This document shows, one piece after another, positions 41,881-52,696 of a stretch of DNA of 64,000 bases. The notes under the pieces are model-generated. The model saw only the letters and a program-made list of their open reading frames with translations, did no database searches and had not been told where the DNA came from. Made by a program: the position numbers and the translations under genes. The stretch comes from Tritrichomonas musculus (Eukaryota > Parabasalia > Tritrichomonadida > Tritrichomonadidae), in assembly GCA_039105265.1 (NCBI GenBank), contig JAPFFF010000012.1:4712001-4776000 (forward strand). Direction: 5' to 3'. Positions within the stretch are counted from its first letter, which is position 1. Each line of letters begins with the position of its first letter.

Positions 41881-42181
41881 TCCAAAAAAATATTTATATT
41901 GATATTATACAAAACGGAATTTCGTCATCTCATGAAAGCATTTATTACCAAACTCCTGCACAATTATTACCAAACTCAATGGAACACCTTTAAATAACTC
42001 ATTCATTTTTTCTCATAAAAAACTTTTTGAAAACTTTTTTTTTTTTTTTTAAAATCAAAATATATTTAAAACTAAAAAAGATAAAAATAAGAAAATATTA
42101 AAAAAAATTATCAACAAATATAGTGTTAATGAAAAAAGGCAAATTAAAGTAAAAAAATTATACAATTATAAAAAATCTAAT
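41881..42181. other. Intergenic, poly-T and AT-rich
   Basis: 3' flank of IFT88 and 5' side of the AIG1 pseudogene. AAACTTTTTGAAAACTTTTT is at ~42010; nothing else recognised. Confidence 0.5.
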
Positions 42182-44320
42182 CTAGTCAAGATCTAAATCA
42201 ACACCTTCCCAAATATCATCTTTACCATCACCAGCATAACCAGTGACAACTTCTTGATTTGTCTGGCCTACTCTTAATGAAGGTGCTTCAACCTTTTCCT
42301 TTTGATATGCTAATGTGTTATTTGTTAAAGTTGCAGTCATACCACCTATAGGCTTTGAAGATAAGTCTAATTCACGCTGCTCTTCCTTTTGCATCATTTC
42401 TTCTTGCTGCATTTCATTAAATCTTTCATTCAAATCAGTTAATTGTCTTTGATAATAATCAGACTTCGAGACCATACCCATTTCATTAGTTAATTTAATC
42501 AAATGTTCCAAACATTGCTTATTCATTGGGTCCATTTGAACAACTTTCTCGTAAATATCAAGAGCTTCTTGCTTACAATCCATACTTCTATAGCAAGAGG
42601 CAACCATCATTGGATATCGTGGCTCCTTTGGAGCAAGCATGGAAGCACGTTGGAAGAAATTGAGTGCGTTGTCATACATTTGATTATGCATGAAATAAGA
42701 TCCAAGCCAGCTGATCACTTCAATGTCAGATGGATTATATTTAATACTTTCCGAATAACATTGAAATGCTTGCGTACTGTTATTGTCGCGATCCCAGATA
42801 GATCCTAATCTTCTCCAAACAGCAGGATCAGTAGGAACAAGGTTAATCAATCTATGCATCCAATCAATTGCACTTGCAATGATTCCAAGCTTATCATAAC
42901 AATCAGCTATTTCATATAACACCTCTGGAGCTTTTGGTATGATACGATTTAACTTCTCAAAAACTTGCAATGCTTCATCATATGCACCAATAAACTTGGA
43001 AACAAGTCCAAGATTGTATAAAGCTTCAACACAATCAGCTTCAACACCAATTGCTTCAAGATATGAATCTCGTGCTTCATCTTCATGCCCTTGCTGCATG
43101 AGACAATTTCCTTTGTTAACGAGAGCTTGTGCATTATATTTATCGTGATCAAGTGCCATTGTTGCGTACTTATCAGCATTTTCGAAATCTTGTTCAAGAT
43201 AATATAAGAAAGAAAGGTTAGTTGCTGCAAGAGCCATGAGTTGTGGATCCTTCTTTCGTATTTGACGAAGCATTTCTATAGCTTTATTTGCATTACGGTG
43301 ATTCAAATAAGCTAATGAGTATGAAATTTCAAATTCACCAGCAGCTTCTGGAAACTTAGACTTCTTAAGCTGTTGAAGGACAAATTCATATGATTCTTGC
43401 CAGTCTTTTTCATTTTTCGTTGCAACAAGACGTGATGCGAGCATAACAAGTCGGACTTGTTCACGTCTTTCAATGTGAAGCTGATTTCCAAGAATATCAG
43501 AATCATTCAATTCAGCAATAGACATTTGAGGCTTGACTGAGAGCATTCTTTGATAAGCTTCTCGCATTTCTTCAACAGAGGAGAGTACTGAGTGACAAAG
43601 AACAAGGTTATAACCGGTTTTAATGGATGGATCTTGACGCATCGCAGTTTCAAAAGAAGATAAAGCTTTATGATAATCTCCAAGGTGAATTTGCGCAATT
43701 CCACAACATTGGTTAAATCTTGCAATAAGGCGGTTTGTATCTGACTTAAGATGATTAATTCCCATTTCGTAGTTTTTAATTGCATCTTCGTATTTTTTGT
43801 TGTCCATGTTGATATGACCGATTTCTAGATATAATATTTGGGGATGTGGAAACTCTCGATCTTTAAGAAGTCGTTGGTAACGATGCAAAGCTTCATCATA
43901 CATAGAACTGGCTTTATATGCATCAGCTAATTGCATTAATACAGTAAATTTGACACTCTTAAAATCAGTTTCTTCAATATTTTTTTGCGCTATAAAATCT
44001 TGAAGACTTTTCATTTCGGTTTCAGCTTCTTTAGCTTTGGATAAAGCGGTAGGGAAATCACCTTTTTTAATATTGTTGGAAGATTCTTGAATAGCGTTCA
44101 TAATATTTTGTTTAAATGTCTTTATCTTATTTTCGGGTGCATCTCGTGTATCTTTAAGAAATTGAGAAAATGAATCGGCGACATGATCAAGTGGTGAAAT
44201 AACTTTTTTACCACCAGATGTAGTTAAACCACCATTATTATATCCCGCGCTTTTTCGAGATGATATAGGACGTGAAGAAGTTGGTGGACGTCCACGGGAA
44301 GAAGTCATTCTAGTTGCCAT
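42182..44320 (-). CDS. IFT88: Intraflagellar transport protein IFT88
   Basis: 712 residues. A basic, Ser/Arg-rich N-terminus (RGRPPTSSRPISSRKS) is followed by two arrays of TPRs: ~100-260 and ~365-625. Segments such as NKGNCLMQQGHEDEARDSYLEAI, ADCVEALYNLGLVSKFIGAYDEALQVF, VPTDPAVWRRLGSIWD, NPSDIEVISWLGSYFM and PMMVASCYRS follow metazoan and algal IFT88 (Tg737/OSM-5) in order and spacing, and the acidic tail ending in DDIWEGVDLDLD is also like IFT88. It is a core IFT-B subunit required for building flagella, fitting a multi-flagellate trichomonad. The frame is intact. TTCTCAAACTC lies just upstream of the ATG. Confidence 0.9.
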   Translation of the reverse strand: MATRMTSSRGRPPTSSRPISSRKSAGYNNGGLTTSGGKKVISPLDHVADSFSQFLKDTRDAPENKIKTFKQNIMNAIQESSNNIKKGDFPTALSKAKEAETEMKSLQDFIAQKNIEETDFKSVKFTVLMQLADAYKASSMYDEALHRYQRLLKDREFPHPQILYLEIGHINMDNKKYEDAIKNYEMGINHLKSDTNRLIARFNQCCGIAQIHLGDYHKALSSFETAMRQDPSIKTGYNLVLCHSVLSSVEEMREAYQRMLSVKPQMSIAELNDSDILGNQLHIERREQVRLVMLASRLVATKNEKDWQESYEFVLQQLKKSKFPEAAGEFEISYSLAYLNHRNANKAIEMLRQIRKKDPQLMALAATNLSFLYYLEQDFENADKYATMALDHDKYNAQALVNKGNCLMQQGHEDEARDSYLEAIGVEADCVEALYNLGLVSKFIGAYDEALQVFEKLNRIIPKAPEVLYEIADCYDKLGIIASAIDWMHRLINLVPTDPAVWRRLGSIWDRDNNSTQAFQCYSESIKYNPSDIEVISWLGSYFMHNQMYDNALNFFQRASMLAPKEPRYPMMVASCYRSMDCKQEALDIYEKVVQMDPMNKQCLEHLIKLTNEMGMVSKSDYYQRQLTDLNERFNEMQQEEMMQKEEQRELDLSSKPIGGMTATLTNNTLAYQKEKVEAPSLRVGQTNQEVVTGYAGDGKDDIWEGVDLDLD

Positions 44321-44606
44321 TTGCTATAGAGTTTGAGAAAATACTTAAACGAATATTTTTTGAAAGCTTTTATTTAAACGTTCATAACGAATAAAATTTT
44401 TACGTTTTTTTTGAAAAACATCAATAGCTTGAGAATATTAAAAAGAATTTAAATAGTACGAAGAAAATTCATTCATATTATACAAGTTCTAGCTAATGCT
44501 AATTTATACTTTTAATTGAACTCTCTACTAGAGGGTTTATAGATTTATATATGGATTTTGAATAATGGTTGTTAATTATTGATACTATAATATGCTTATT
44601 AGCTTA

Positions 44607-44639
<33 letters not shown>

Positions 44640-44725
44640 AATGTTATTATCTTTGAACAACAAAAAAAACTAATGCTGATGCTTTTAATAGTTTTCATAT
44701 CACATGTCAAAGAGAAGATTTTCAA
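44321..44725. promoter_or_regulatory. Divergent promoter region between IFT88 and a two-TM protein gene
   Basis: 405 bp serve both genes. It contains a poly-T run of ~28 (44610-44638) and, near the right-hand gene, the word TTTCATATCACATGTCAA (44693-44710). Confidence 0.5.
44693..44710 (+). promoter_or_regulatory. Candidate promoter element TTTCATATCACATGTCAA
   Basis: This 18-nt word ends 15 bp before the ATG at 44726. The identical word ends 12 bp before the ATG of an unrelated gene at 62991. In both, TTCAA directly precedes the ATG. Confidence 0.5.
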
Positions 44726-46039
44726 ATGGATAATAATAATAATAATTTTCCTATCTTTGATCGCAATAATACCGAAATTATAACTTCATATGCAGAACCA
44801 ATTTCAGCAACTAATTTTGTTTATTCACTCGTAAATTCTTTTGATTCACAAGATGAATCACATCCAAATGAACCGAAACTTAAAATTCCGCTTTTAGCAG
44901 AATCAATTGAAGGATTCAACCTACTTCTCGAACAGAATTTATATCAAATTGAAAATACAATAGACGATTCAAATGTTTCAATTCAAACACTCCCACACCA
45001 TACAGGCAATGATCATGAACTTATTTCGGTTATACAGCCAACAGCATGGATATTAAAAGATGCAGGATGCTATTATGATCCAGTTGAACGAAGAATTATG
45101 AAGAATTGCGTTGGACATTGGGATGGTCAAGCCAATTCAATTTCAAATCATATATATCAAACTATTACAAACGGGTGTTTTATGTCATACCATATCATAG
45201 TTTTATTTTCTATACTTGCTGCAATATTAATGTTTTGCTTAACAAATCAGTCTACATTTTCTATATTATTAATAGTTATAGTCTCAGTGGGATATGACTT
45301 AATAGCCATTTTATTTATTATTTTCGTGGAAACCTGTGCTCCGTATTCTGGAAACCCAACTCTTGCAAACAAAATTCAAAATGAAGTTAGTTTTACAGTC
45401 AATAATACACTTCAACAACTTGTCAATAGTATTCCAGCTCAAGTTCTTGAACTTATATGTAGTGGTAAAAAGATGACAATTAGCGAGATTACTGGAACTT
45501 TTATCCTACGCTATTTTTATGAACCAGCTGTAACAATGCTATCGCAATCACTAAAACTTTCAAGTACCGCTATGTATAATAAAACTAAAGCTAAGCAATT
45601 AAAATGGAATGAAATAGAAAATCTTTTGGTTGTGTATCGATTTACAAGAGAAATTTCTGAAACAGTTTATTTAGGCACAGATGAAATTCAACTAGACAAT
45701 TCATTAATATTAAACTTACGATTGCTATTAATTGCATTAATTGAAGATGGAGATGAAACAGTTCATATGCAACTCCTTAGGCTTCTATATAAGTCAGCAA
45801 TCAAGCCTGATGAAAGAGGAAGAATTATCCTCCATAATCATAATGATCTAAGCCTAAATCACTATATTGGTTCTGCCGAATGCGAAACTATTCGAATTCA
45901 ATTAAGGAAAGATATTTCTAGGCCAAGGTCGGCTGCACAAAAGAATAATCCAGCAATTGATGTCAGATGGGCTAACATTTCTAAAGCTATTGATCCATAT
46001 CACATGCTTAGCACCTCAACAAGCTTTTCAAGAACCTAG
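44726..46039 (+). CDS. Two-transmembrane protein of unknown function, beside IFT88
   Basis: 437 residues from ATG 44726. Polar N-terminus (NNNNN run), then at ~154-172 and ~180-205 two hydrophobic helices (MSYHIIVLFSILAAILMF and FSILLIVIVSVGYDLIAIL), and a long, mainly helical C-terminal domain (~215-400) ending with a basic Ser/Thr-rich tail. I recognise no family. It lies head-to-head with IFT88 and is followed by an STPG/SHIPPO-repeat gene, so a flagellar-membrane or transition-zone role is a reasonable hypothesis from context only. The frame is intact. Confidence 0.7.
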   Translation: MDNNNNNFPIFDRNNTEIITSYAEPISATNFVYSLVNSFDSQDESHPNEPKLKIPLLAESIEGFNLLLEQNLYQIENTIDDSNVSIQTLPHHTGNDHELISVIQPTAWILKDAGCYYDPVERRIMKNCVGHWDGQANSISNHIYQTITNGCFMSYHIIVLFSILAAILMFCLTNQSTFSILLIVIVSVGYDLIAILFIIFVETCAPYSGNPTLANKIQNEVSFTVNNTLQQLVNSIPAQVLELICSGKKMTISEITGTFILRYFYEPAVTMLSQSLKLSSTAMYNKTKAKQLKWNEIENLLVVYRFTREISETVYLGTDEIQLDNSLILNLRLLLIALIEDGDETVHMQLLRLLYKSAIKPDERGRIILHNHNDLSLNHYIGSAECETIRIQLRKDISRPRSAAQKNNPAIDVRWANISKAIDPYHMLSTSTSFSRT

Positions 46040-46174
46040 GTTCATTTTTTTATGATATATTAACAGATATTTATTTTTATAAATGTGTCGGTATAATAAT
46101 TTTTTTTATATTTTTCCTCATTACAAAGAAGAAATACGATTAAAATACATTGAATTTTTTTGCATCGTTTTTAA

Positions 46175-47149
46175 ATGAGGGCGGTTCTTTCATCAACACT
46201 TCCCCGCCCTAGGAAATTGGATAACAGCTCAACTAATGATTCAAATATTAAAAGACCACATACATCAATTGCTGGCAAAAGACCGAGAACAAGTTTAAAA
46301 TATTCTTTAGCACCTGGAAATAATTTTGGAAAAGACGCTCCAAAATTTACAATCCCAAGCAGTCGCAGGGAGGAAATAGATATTTTCCCACTTCCTGGAC
46401 CAGGACAATATGAAATATCAGATATCAATGAATATAGAAAAATTAAACCAGTATTTCCTAAATCACGCCCTCAAACAGTTATTATTAGCCCAACAGCTAA
46501 TGTAGAATTTAGTAACTATCGTTCATTTCCTGAAATCAAAGACATGCACATTTTCAGTCGGAATAAATTTGAATTTTATGATGTAATTGAATCACCTGGC
46601 CCCGAATATGTTCCTAAAGAGAAAATAACACAAATACCACATAAAATATCATGCAAAGAACAAGATACCAGCGATTTAAAAAACGCACATATAGGACCTG
46701 GCTCATACTCTCTTAAATACCCGTATATGCCACGAGATCCTGCCTTTAATTTCTATGGGCCTAAACGAAGAGATGATTGGATAACAGACCGCCGAAATCA
46801 TCCAGGACCCGGCCAATATGATCCGAATGACGTTAAAAAGAGGGAACCTCAGTGGACAATAGGAAGAAAATCTAGACTTAGTAGGCGAAATAAATCTCTT
46901 AACCCAACAATCAAAAAAGATCTTATTGCTATTGACCAATGTATTATTGGTCTTGAGCAATTAGCAAATCCATCAGCAGCTCGCCAATATATAATGACAC
47001 ATCCACAACTCCGCGAAGTTGTTCATGAAATGATTGAGGTTATATTGAATGTTAAGCCAGATGACCCTGTTGCTTATTTAGAGGATTATTTTACGGAAAT
47101 TAAAAAATTTCAACCCCCTAAAGAAAAAAAAGGAAAACAAGCAAGGTAA
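46175..47149 (+). CDS. STPG/SHIPPO-repeat (sperm-tail PG-rich) protein
   Basis: 324 residues from ATG 46175. At least four Pro-Gly-rich repeats typical of the STPG family are seen: PLPGPGQYEISD (~73), ESPGPEYVPKE (~148), IGPGSYSLKYPYMPRDPAFNF (~173) and HPGPGQYDPNDV (~207, followed by WTIGRKSRL, like the usual '.aysfG.r'). The C-terminal ~100 residues are helical without repeats. Proteins with these repeats are inner-microtubule or axonemal components (ODF3/SHIPPO/CFAP types). Proximity to IFT88 supports a flagellar function. The frame is intact and starts 135 bp after the previous gene. Confidence 0.85.
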   Translation: MRAVLSSTLPRPRKLDNSSTNDSNIKRPHTSIAGKRPRTSLKYSLAPGNNFGKDAPKFTIPSSRREEIDIFPLPGPGQYEISDINEYRKIKPVFPKSRPQTVIISPTANVEFSNYRSFPEIKDMHIFSRNKFEFYDVIESPGPEYVPKEKITQIPHKISCKEQDTSDLKNAHIGPGSYSLKYPYMPRDPAFNFYGPKRRDDWITDRRNHPGPGQYDPNDVKKREPQWTIGRKSRLSRRNKSLNPTIKKDLIAIDQCIIGLEQLANPSAARQYIMTHPQLREVVHEMIEVILNVKPDDPVAYLEDYFTEIKKFQPPKEKKGKQAR

Positions 47150-47933
47150 TTTAACACAAATCTGTAAATTTGTTGTTTTAATGCGCTTTTATATATATTA
47201 AATATTAATAAAAATGTAAAAACATCATCAGCTTCATTCACAATTATTTTAAGCTGAACTCAACTCTTAACATTTGGAAAATCTGAATTTTTTTTTTTTT
47301 TTTTTTTTTTAAATTCCTTTCCGCCGTAGCCATAATTGGCAATCACCGTTAATTTAGGCGAAACAACTTTTGACAAATGCGGCCTTTATTTGATTGAAGA
47401 AATTAATTTGATAACATTTTTTATTACTTTTTAATGATCATTAATAGATGTAGTCTTATAATTTGGTATGAACTATTGAAAATTAAATAAATTTGATATG
47501 GCCTACAAAACAGCCGAAAGGTTATTTAACAGATTTGGATTTGCATTGATAATACAATAAATTCTTTATATTACTTTTAAGTGATTATTGATTTTATTGG
47601 ATCTTTTCAAAACAGTTTTTATCATAAAATTTAAACAAACATAAATAAATACTGCGATAAATAATAAATATAGAAATAAACGTTAAAACAATCAAAAAAA
47701 ATTCAATTGAAATATTTTATTTATAAAGTAGAAGTATTATTAATAAATTAATCTTAAAATGGTTATAATGACTATTTAAATGAAATGAAGAGAACCGTTT
47801 TTTTTTTTTTTCTAATTCTTTCAAAAATACTCTCAAATTCTATTTAAATAAACGTATCCTCCCATTGAAATTTGAGATATTACAGAAAAAAAAATCATAG
47901 AAAGTTAAATACCAATTTTCTTCAAAATTTATC
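47150..47933. other. Intergenic with a less AT-rich island and poly-T run
   Basis: A T-run at ~47290-47311 is followed by 47315-47395, a clearly less AT-rich stretch (CCGCCGTAGCCATAATTGGC..) with no supported coding or tRNA structure. The rest is AT-rich. TTCTTCAAAATTTATC directly precedes the next ATG at 47934. Confidence 0.5.
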
Positions 47934-49535
47934 ATGGAGAGCCAAATACAAGATTTGGAAAAGAGAATTCAAAATCTCGAAGCAAAATATTGCGATAGAA
48001 TACAACTGCTAGAGCAAGAACTTGAAGGTTTTAGATCCAATGTCAAATTTGCAAAAGAATCACAAAATGCTAACAACCATACGGAAGATGAAAAATTGCA
48101 AAAAGAGGTGCTTGAAATACTAGAAAGAATTAAAAAAGTTGAAAAATATCTTCGAACAACACCATTCGACCAAATAAGCATTGAAAAGCTAAGAGAGGAA
48201 TCAAGCTCATCTTCGTCAAGTAGCAGCAGCAGTAGTAGTAGTAGCAGCAGTAGTAGCAGCAGTAGCAGCAGCAGTAGTAGTAGCAGCAGCAGCAGCAGTA
48301 GTAGTAGCAGCAGTAGCAGCAGCGACAAAAGTAGCAGTAGTGGCAGTAAAAGCAGAAATAGCGAGAGCAACAGCAATTATAACAGTGGTTATGAAAGCTG
48401 TAGTGATTACAAAGAAAAGAACAAAAAAGATAAGAAGGATAAGAAAGACAAAGATGAAAAAGATAAAGACAAAAAGGACAAGAAGGATAAGAAAGACAAA
48501 GACGAGAAAGATAAAGATAAAAAAGACAAGAAAGATAAGAAAGACAAAGATGAAAAAGATAAAGATAAAAAAGACAAGAAAGATAAGAAAGACAAAGATG
48601 AAAAGGATAAAGATAAAAAAGACAAGAAGGATAAGAAAGACAAAGATGTGAAAGATAAAGATAAAAAAGACAAGAAAGATAAGAAAGACAAAGATGAGAA
48701 AGATAAAGATAAAAAAGACAAGAAAGAAAAAGACGAAAAAGATAAAGATAAAAAAGATAAGAAAGACAAAGATAAAAAGGATAAAGATAAAGAAAAGAAA
48801 GATGATAAAGATAAGGAGAAGAAAGATAAAAAAGATTTGAAGGAAATTGAAGAAAAAGATGAAAATGATGATACAGAAACTGACTCAGAATCAGTTGACG
48901 AATATAATCATCAAGAACTGGAAGAAGAAGAAGAAATTAAAAGTTCTTCAGAAAAAAGCTCAAGTAGCAGTAAAACCACATCAAAACTTTCATCTTCATC
49001 TATTAATAAAGACCCCAAATTAGATTCGACGTTAGTTCAGGCTCCTAATGGCGTATTCAACTTCCTTTTCACTAAATATGATAAAAATCCAATTGATGAA
49101 GACTTGATTGAAATCAGAGGTAATTCATTCGATGAATATGAACAAGATTTGCTACCAAACATTATTGATTCAAAATGGGATGGAAACCATTGGCTCTCTG
49201 AAAACATATCCAATTCGTTTATAACAATCACTTTCAATAATTTTTCTGTCAAGATTAATAAATACAAAATTCATGTTGGATGCTCGAATGGACTTGGTAG
49301 ATTTAACAGCTGGTTCCTTGAAGCCTTTACAAAGGATGGTAAAAAGATTGAACTTGACAAAGTCGACAACTGCAAGGAAATTACGCAAAATCACCCAGAA
49401 GCAACAATTTCTATCAAAAAAGATATTTTCGTACGTTCTATTAAGCTCATGATGAGAGGAAAGAGCACCGATAACAATTATAAGATGAGGTTTAGGAATA
49501 TCGAATTATTTGGCGAAATTCAATTTGACAATTAA
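47934..49535 (+). CDS. Poly-Ser / Lys-Asp-repeat protein with C-terminal F5/8-type-C-like domain
   Basis: 533 residues. Residues 1-90 form a coiled coil ([19 protein letters not shown]..). A run of more than 40 serines follows, encoded by mixed AGC/AGT codons, then ~150 residues built from the 16-residue unit [16 protein letters not shown] (48-bp DNA period). The C-terminal ~170 residues (from ~365) resemble a discoidin/F5-F8-type-C galactose-binding-like domain: [69 protein letters not shown]. Trichomonads have many proteins joining a coiled coil or BTB to such domains. The low-complexity middle is probably a length-variable spacer. Ligand unknown; the frame is intact. Confidence 0.75.
   Translation: MESQIQDLEKRIQNLEAKYCDRIQLLEQELEGFRSNVKFAKESQNANNHTEDEKLQKEVLEILERIKKVEKYLRTTPFDQISIEKLREESSSSSSSSSSSSSSSSSSSSSSSSSSSSSSSSSSSSSSSSSDKSSSSGSKSRNSESNSNYNSGYESCSDYKEKNKKDKKDKKDKDEKDKDKKDKKDKKDKDEKDKDKKDKKDKKDKDEKDKDKKDKKDKKDKDEKDKDKKDKKDKKDKDVKDKDKKDKKDKKDKDEKDKDKKDKKEKDEKDKDKKDKKDKDKKDKDKEKKDDKDKEKKDKKDLKEIEEKDENDDTETDSESVDEYNHQELEEEEEIKSSSEKSSSSSKTTSKLSSSSINKDPKLDSTLVQAPNGVFNFLFTKYDKNPIDEDLIEIRGNSFDEYEQDLLPNIIDSKWDGNHWLSENISNSFITITFNNFSVKINKYKIHVGCSNGLGRFNSWFLEAFTKDGKKIELDKVDNCKEITQNHPEATISIKKDIFVRSIKLMMRGKSTDNNYKMRFRNIELFGEIQFDN
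48190..48830 (+). repeat. Coding microsatellite/minisatellite (AGY serine run, then 48-bp Lys/Asp repeat)
   Basis: 48190-48325 is an (AGC/AGT)n run. 48420-48830 is made of AAAGATAAAGAYAAAAAAGA-type units, near-identical at 48-bp period for five copies and then degenerating. Both are in frame with the host gene and are likely to vary in length between strains. Confidence 0.85.
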
Positions 49536-50619
49536 TTTATTTTGGACCATTTAATTACTCAAGGCAATATTTACTATTAAAGTTGTATTAGCATTTTTTT
49601 TAGTTTTTTTTTATTTATATAAATAATTGGGAGATTATATATCTTTCACAGGCAGATAATTTTTATAAGTCACTTTTTAAATAAGACATATATTGTAGAA
49701 TATCAAATATTCTACAATTTAAAAATAATAAAAATATTCTCTATCAATTAAAACCAAAAATCTTAAGATGTCATTAATTTTTTCCCATATAAACATTGAA
49801 AACATATATATATATAGAATAAAAAAAGACAAACAATAAAAATTGAATTATAAATTTGCATTTTAAAAAATCTGAGTTTACTCATTCAAAAAGGAATATC
49901 AATTCAAAAAAATAGAGTTTTTCAGAATTATCGGTTAGTTTTCAAATTTGAATGCTTCATTCAATTTCCTTTCAATTTTTTGAGGCAAACATGCAAGGTA
50001 GTCGTTTCTCGTGCACTAAAAGATTTCAAAGTTTCTTATTTCCAAAAAAATATTCTTATGGTCGTATATCATATGAATTTAGGATTCTTTATTCTTCAAT
50101 TTCTTTTTGGAAGAAAATTAGTTAATATTATTTTAGAAAAATTTCTCCATATTTTTACTTTAGTAATCTGATGATTTGCTTCTAGTGTTGAAAGAAAATG
50201 AACAAATAGTGCCTAATTTACTTTTTATTAAATTTTTGAAAAAGATACTGAATCTTTAATGCAAAAAATGTATTAAAATCTCCTTAATTTTTATATATGA
50301 TTCATATAAAAATATTTTATTACAGAAATATATACATAAATTAAATAAATGTATTTAATATAATTATAATGTTCATTATCGATCAGCATATTTCATTAAC
50401 ATCAGTTTATTTTTGAAATTATTTGAACATGCACTAAATATACAGTTTATTTTATTACAGAAAAGCTGATATTATACATTTTTTTTTTAATGGAAATAAA
50501 AATCTTTTTATATTTTGAATAGTTTATATTTATATTTTTCTGCGCAAAAAGCGGTTGGAAAAACTTTACAAAAAAATGAGTTTTTTTTTTTTTTTTTTAC
50601 TATTTTCAATTATTTCAAC
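49536..50619. other. Intergenic, AT-rich, no supported gene
   Basis: A small inverted repeat TAGAATAT / ATATTCTA-like occurs at 49695-49720. No coding sequence supported. T18 run just before the kinase pseudogene start. Confidence 0.5.
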
Positions 50620-52696
50620 ATGAACAAACCTTTTACCATTGATATAAAAAATTATCAACTAATTCCTGAAAAAAATATTCTAGGATCCTAGAACATACAA
50701 AAAGAAAGATATGCAGCAAAAGTTATTAAAGAAGAAAAAGAATTTCGAGAAGTTGAAATATTGGCAAATATTCAGCACCCAACTATAATCAAATTTTACG
50801 GATATTCAGAAATAAGTTTTGATAATACTAATTGCCTCACATTAATAATGGACATTGCTGCTAGAGGTTCACTTAAAAATTATTTAGGTGAAATAAAAAA
50901 AGACAGAAATAATCCTGATTTCGATAACACTCCACTACAAATAATCCTTATTGGAATTTCACGCGGAATGATGAAATTACATGAGATGAAATCGATGCAT
51001 CGTGACCTTAAAATAGAAAACGTTCTACTTAATGAATTTAATTATCCACTTATCGCTGACTTTGGGCTTTCAAAAATTTTAGAAGATACTTCTCCAAAAG
51101 AACAATTAAAAAGCGTTTCATCAGCAATTATTACAGCTCCAGAAATGATTTTAGGGGAAAAATATACCATTTCAGTTGATGTGTATGCGTTTGGTATTAT
51201 CTTATACGAAATAGTTACCAATTTACAGCCATACGATGGAATTTCTATGTATAAAATTATTGAAGGAGTTCCCAAAGGCTTACGCCCCCAAATTCCTGAA
51301 AAAACTCCAAATACATTTTAAAAATTAATTGAAAGATTCTGGGATAGAGATATGAACAACCGTCCAACATTTGAAACAATCTACCGCTCACTTGCCTTTA
51401 ATAAAAAGGATATAATGAATGACGAAGACGACTTCAATTATTATTTAGAAAATGTTAATAAGAGAAAAGTTTTTGAATACATTCAAAAAATTGATGATCA
51501 TTCAAATGAAGATCTCTATGTACCATTTCTAATTTCTAGTTTGAAAGAGTCAGAAGCGAGCAAGCAAGAAATGAAAAAACAAATCAGCTCTCTCAAATCA
51601 AACAAAGAAAAAGTTTCCATTGAAAAAGTTCAATTGAAAAAATCAAATGAAGAAATTCAGAGCAACAATAACCAATTAGCAACAGAAATCACTCAGCTTA
51701 AAAGAGCAAACGAGACAGCCCAAAAAGAGATAGATCGTCTCAGAATCAAAAACAAAGAGAACGAGCAAGAAATAACAAACCTAAAGACGATCATTTCCGA
51801 TTCAAAAAGTTCAATCAAAACCCCAATTTATTCAGAGAAACTTCGGCCGACGTCAAAGAGTCAAGGAAACTTCACATATGTTAATCAACCGTTAAAAGAC
51901 GTTAAGACGATAGAATTGCATTCAGACAACAAAGGTCTATTTCAATATGTCTCCATCTCACTTTTTAACCAGTTATCTGGTCCCATCCAATCCAAGATCT
52001 TCCAGGACTTCTTCCGCGAGAACAAAGACGAGGCACAGTCAACCTAGATACAGGAATTGAATTCACTGTGAAGGATCAACGAGCTGAAAGATTTCATCCC
52101 TTCTTTGCTTGGCTTCAAGAACACACTCAATTCAATTTGCATCTCGGCAAGTGCAACTGAATTGTTATATGAAAAAAAAAATAAATTAGGCGTTAATTCT
52201 GACTTTGTCAGAAACACACTGATTCACTTTCACGACGTGATTCTCGAGTTTGAGTACTCAGAGCCTTCTGAACATTCTGAATCACTTTTTGAGTCACTTT
52301 TAAAATTGAAAGATAATTTGGTCGATCAAATAAATATTCAACTTTCAATTTATTTCCGAGAGATTGCTGAAGTCAAGGCTAGTATTAAAGAGCACACAAA
52401 CCTGGTGAAGATTGGCACTTCGCCTACAAATGAGAGATATTTCAGCAATTTCCAAGATTTTGAGAATCTTTTTGAAGTTTCGTTTGTCAATTCCTTGGTT
52501 GACATTTGGAAAGGCGTTTTCACTGACTGCAAAAGTCTGAAGAAAATCACTTTTCCAGAGTCATTGCAAGCGATTCCGAACGAAGCATTAAAAGGCTGTC
52601 TGAATCTTTCTGACGTTTTCATGTCCGATTCAATCAAAGAGATCGGAAGCCGCGCTATTTGCGACTGTTCATCGCTTCAAAAAGTTGAGATTCCGA
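50620..52696 (+). pseudogene. Kinase - coiled coil - BspA-LRR pseudogene, truncated at the right inverted-repeat arm
   Basis: One reading frame from ATG 50620 carries a TKL-like kinase: KNYQLIPEKNILGS, YAAKVI, then HRDLKIENVLL and DFGLSKIL (both catalytic motifs intact), VDVYAFGIILYEIVT, RPTFETIYRSL. A coiled coil follows (LKKSNEEIQSNNNQLATEI..) and then BspA-type LRRs (FTDCKSLKKITFPESLQAIP, NLSDVFMSDSIKEIGSRAICDCSSL). In-frame stops at 50689-50691 (TAG), 51319-51321 (TAA), 52045-52047 (TAG) and 52081-52083 region (TGA) show decay without frame changes. The last repeat (VEIPKS) ends where the terminal-repeat arm starts, so the 3' end of the gene was lost there. Confidence 0.8.

Noticed and set aside
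47969-48769. Minus-strand poly-Leu and Ser/Phe-rich ORFs
   Set aside because: Pure antisense shadows of the serine run and the Lys/Asp repeat.
49980-50171. 63-codon plus-strand ORF
   Set aside because: No start context, no domain, composition like spacer.
50620-52696. Alternative genetic code (stop codons read as amino acids) to explain in-frame stops in the kinase/LRR gene
   Set aside because: All three stop codons occur in this frame, whereas every intact gene of the window ends normally without internal stops.
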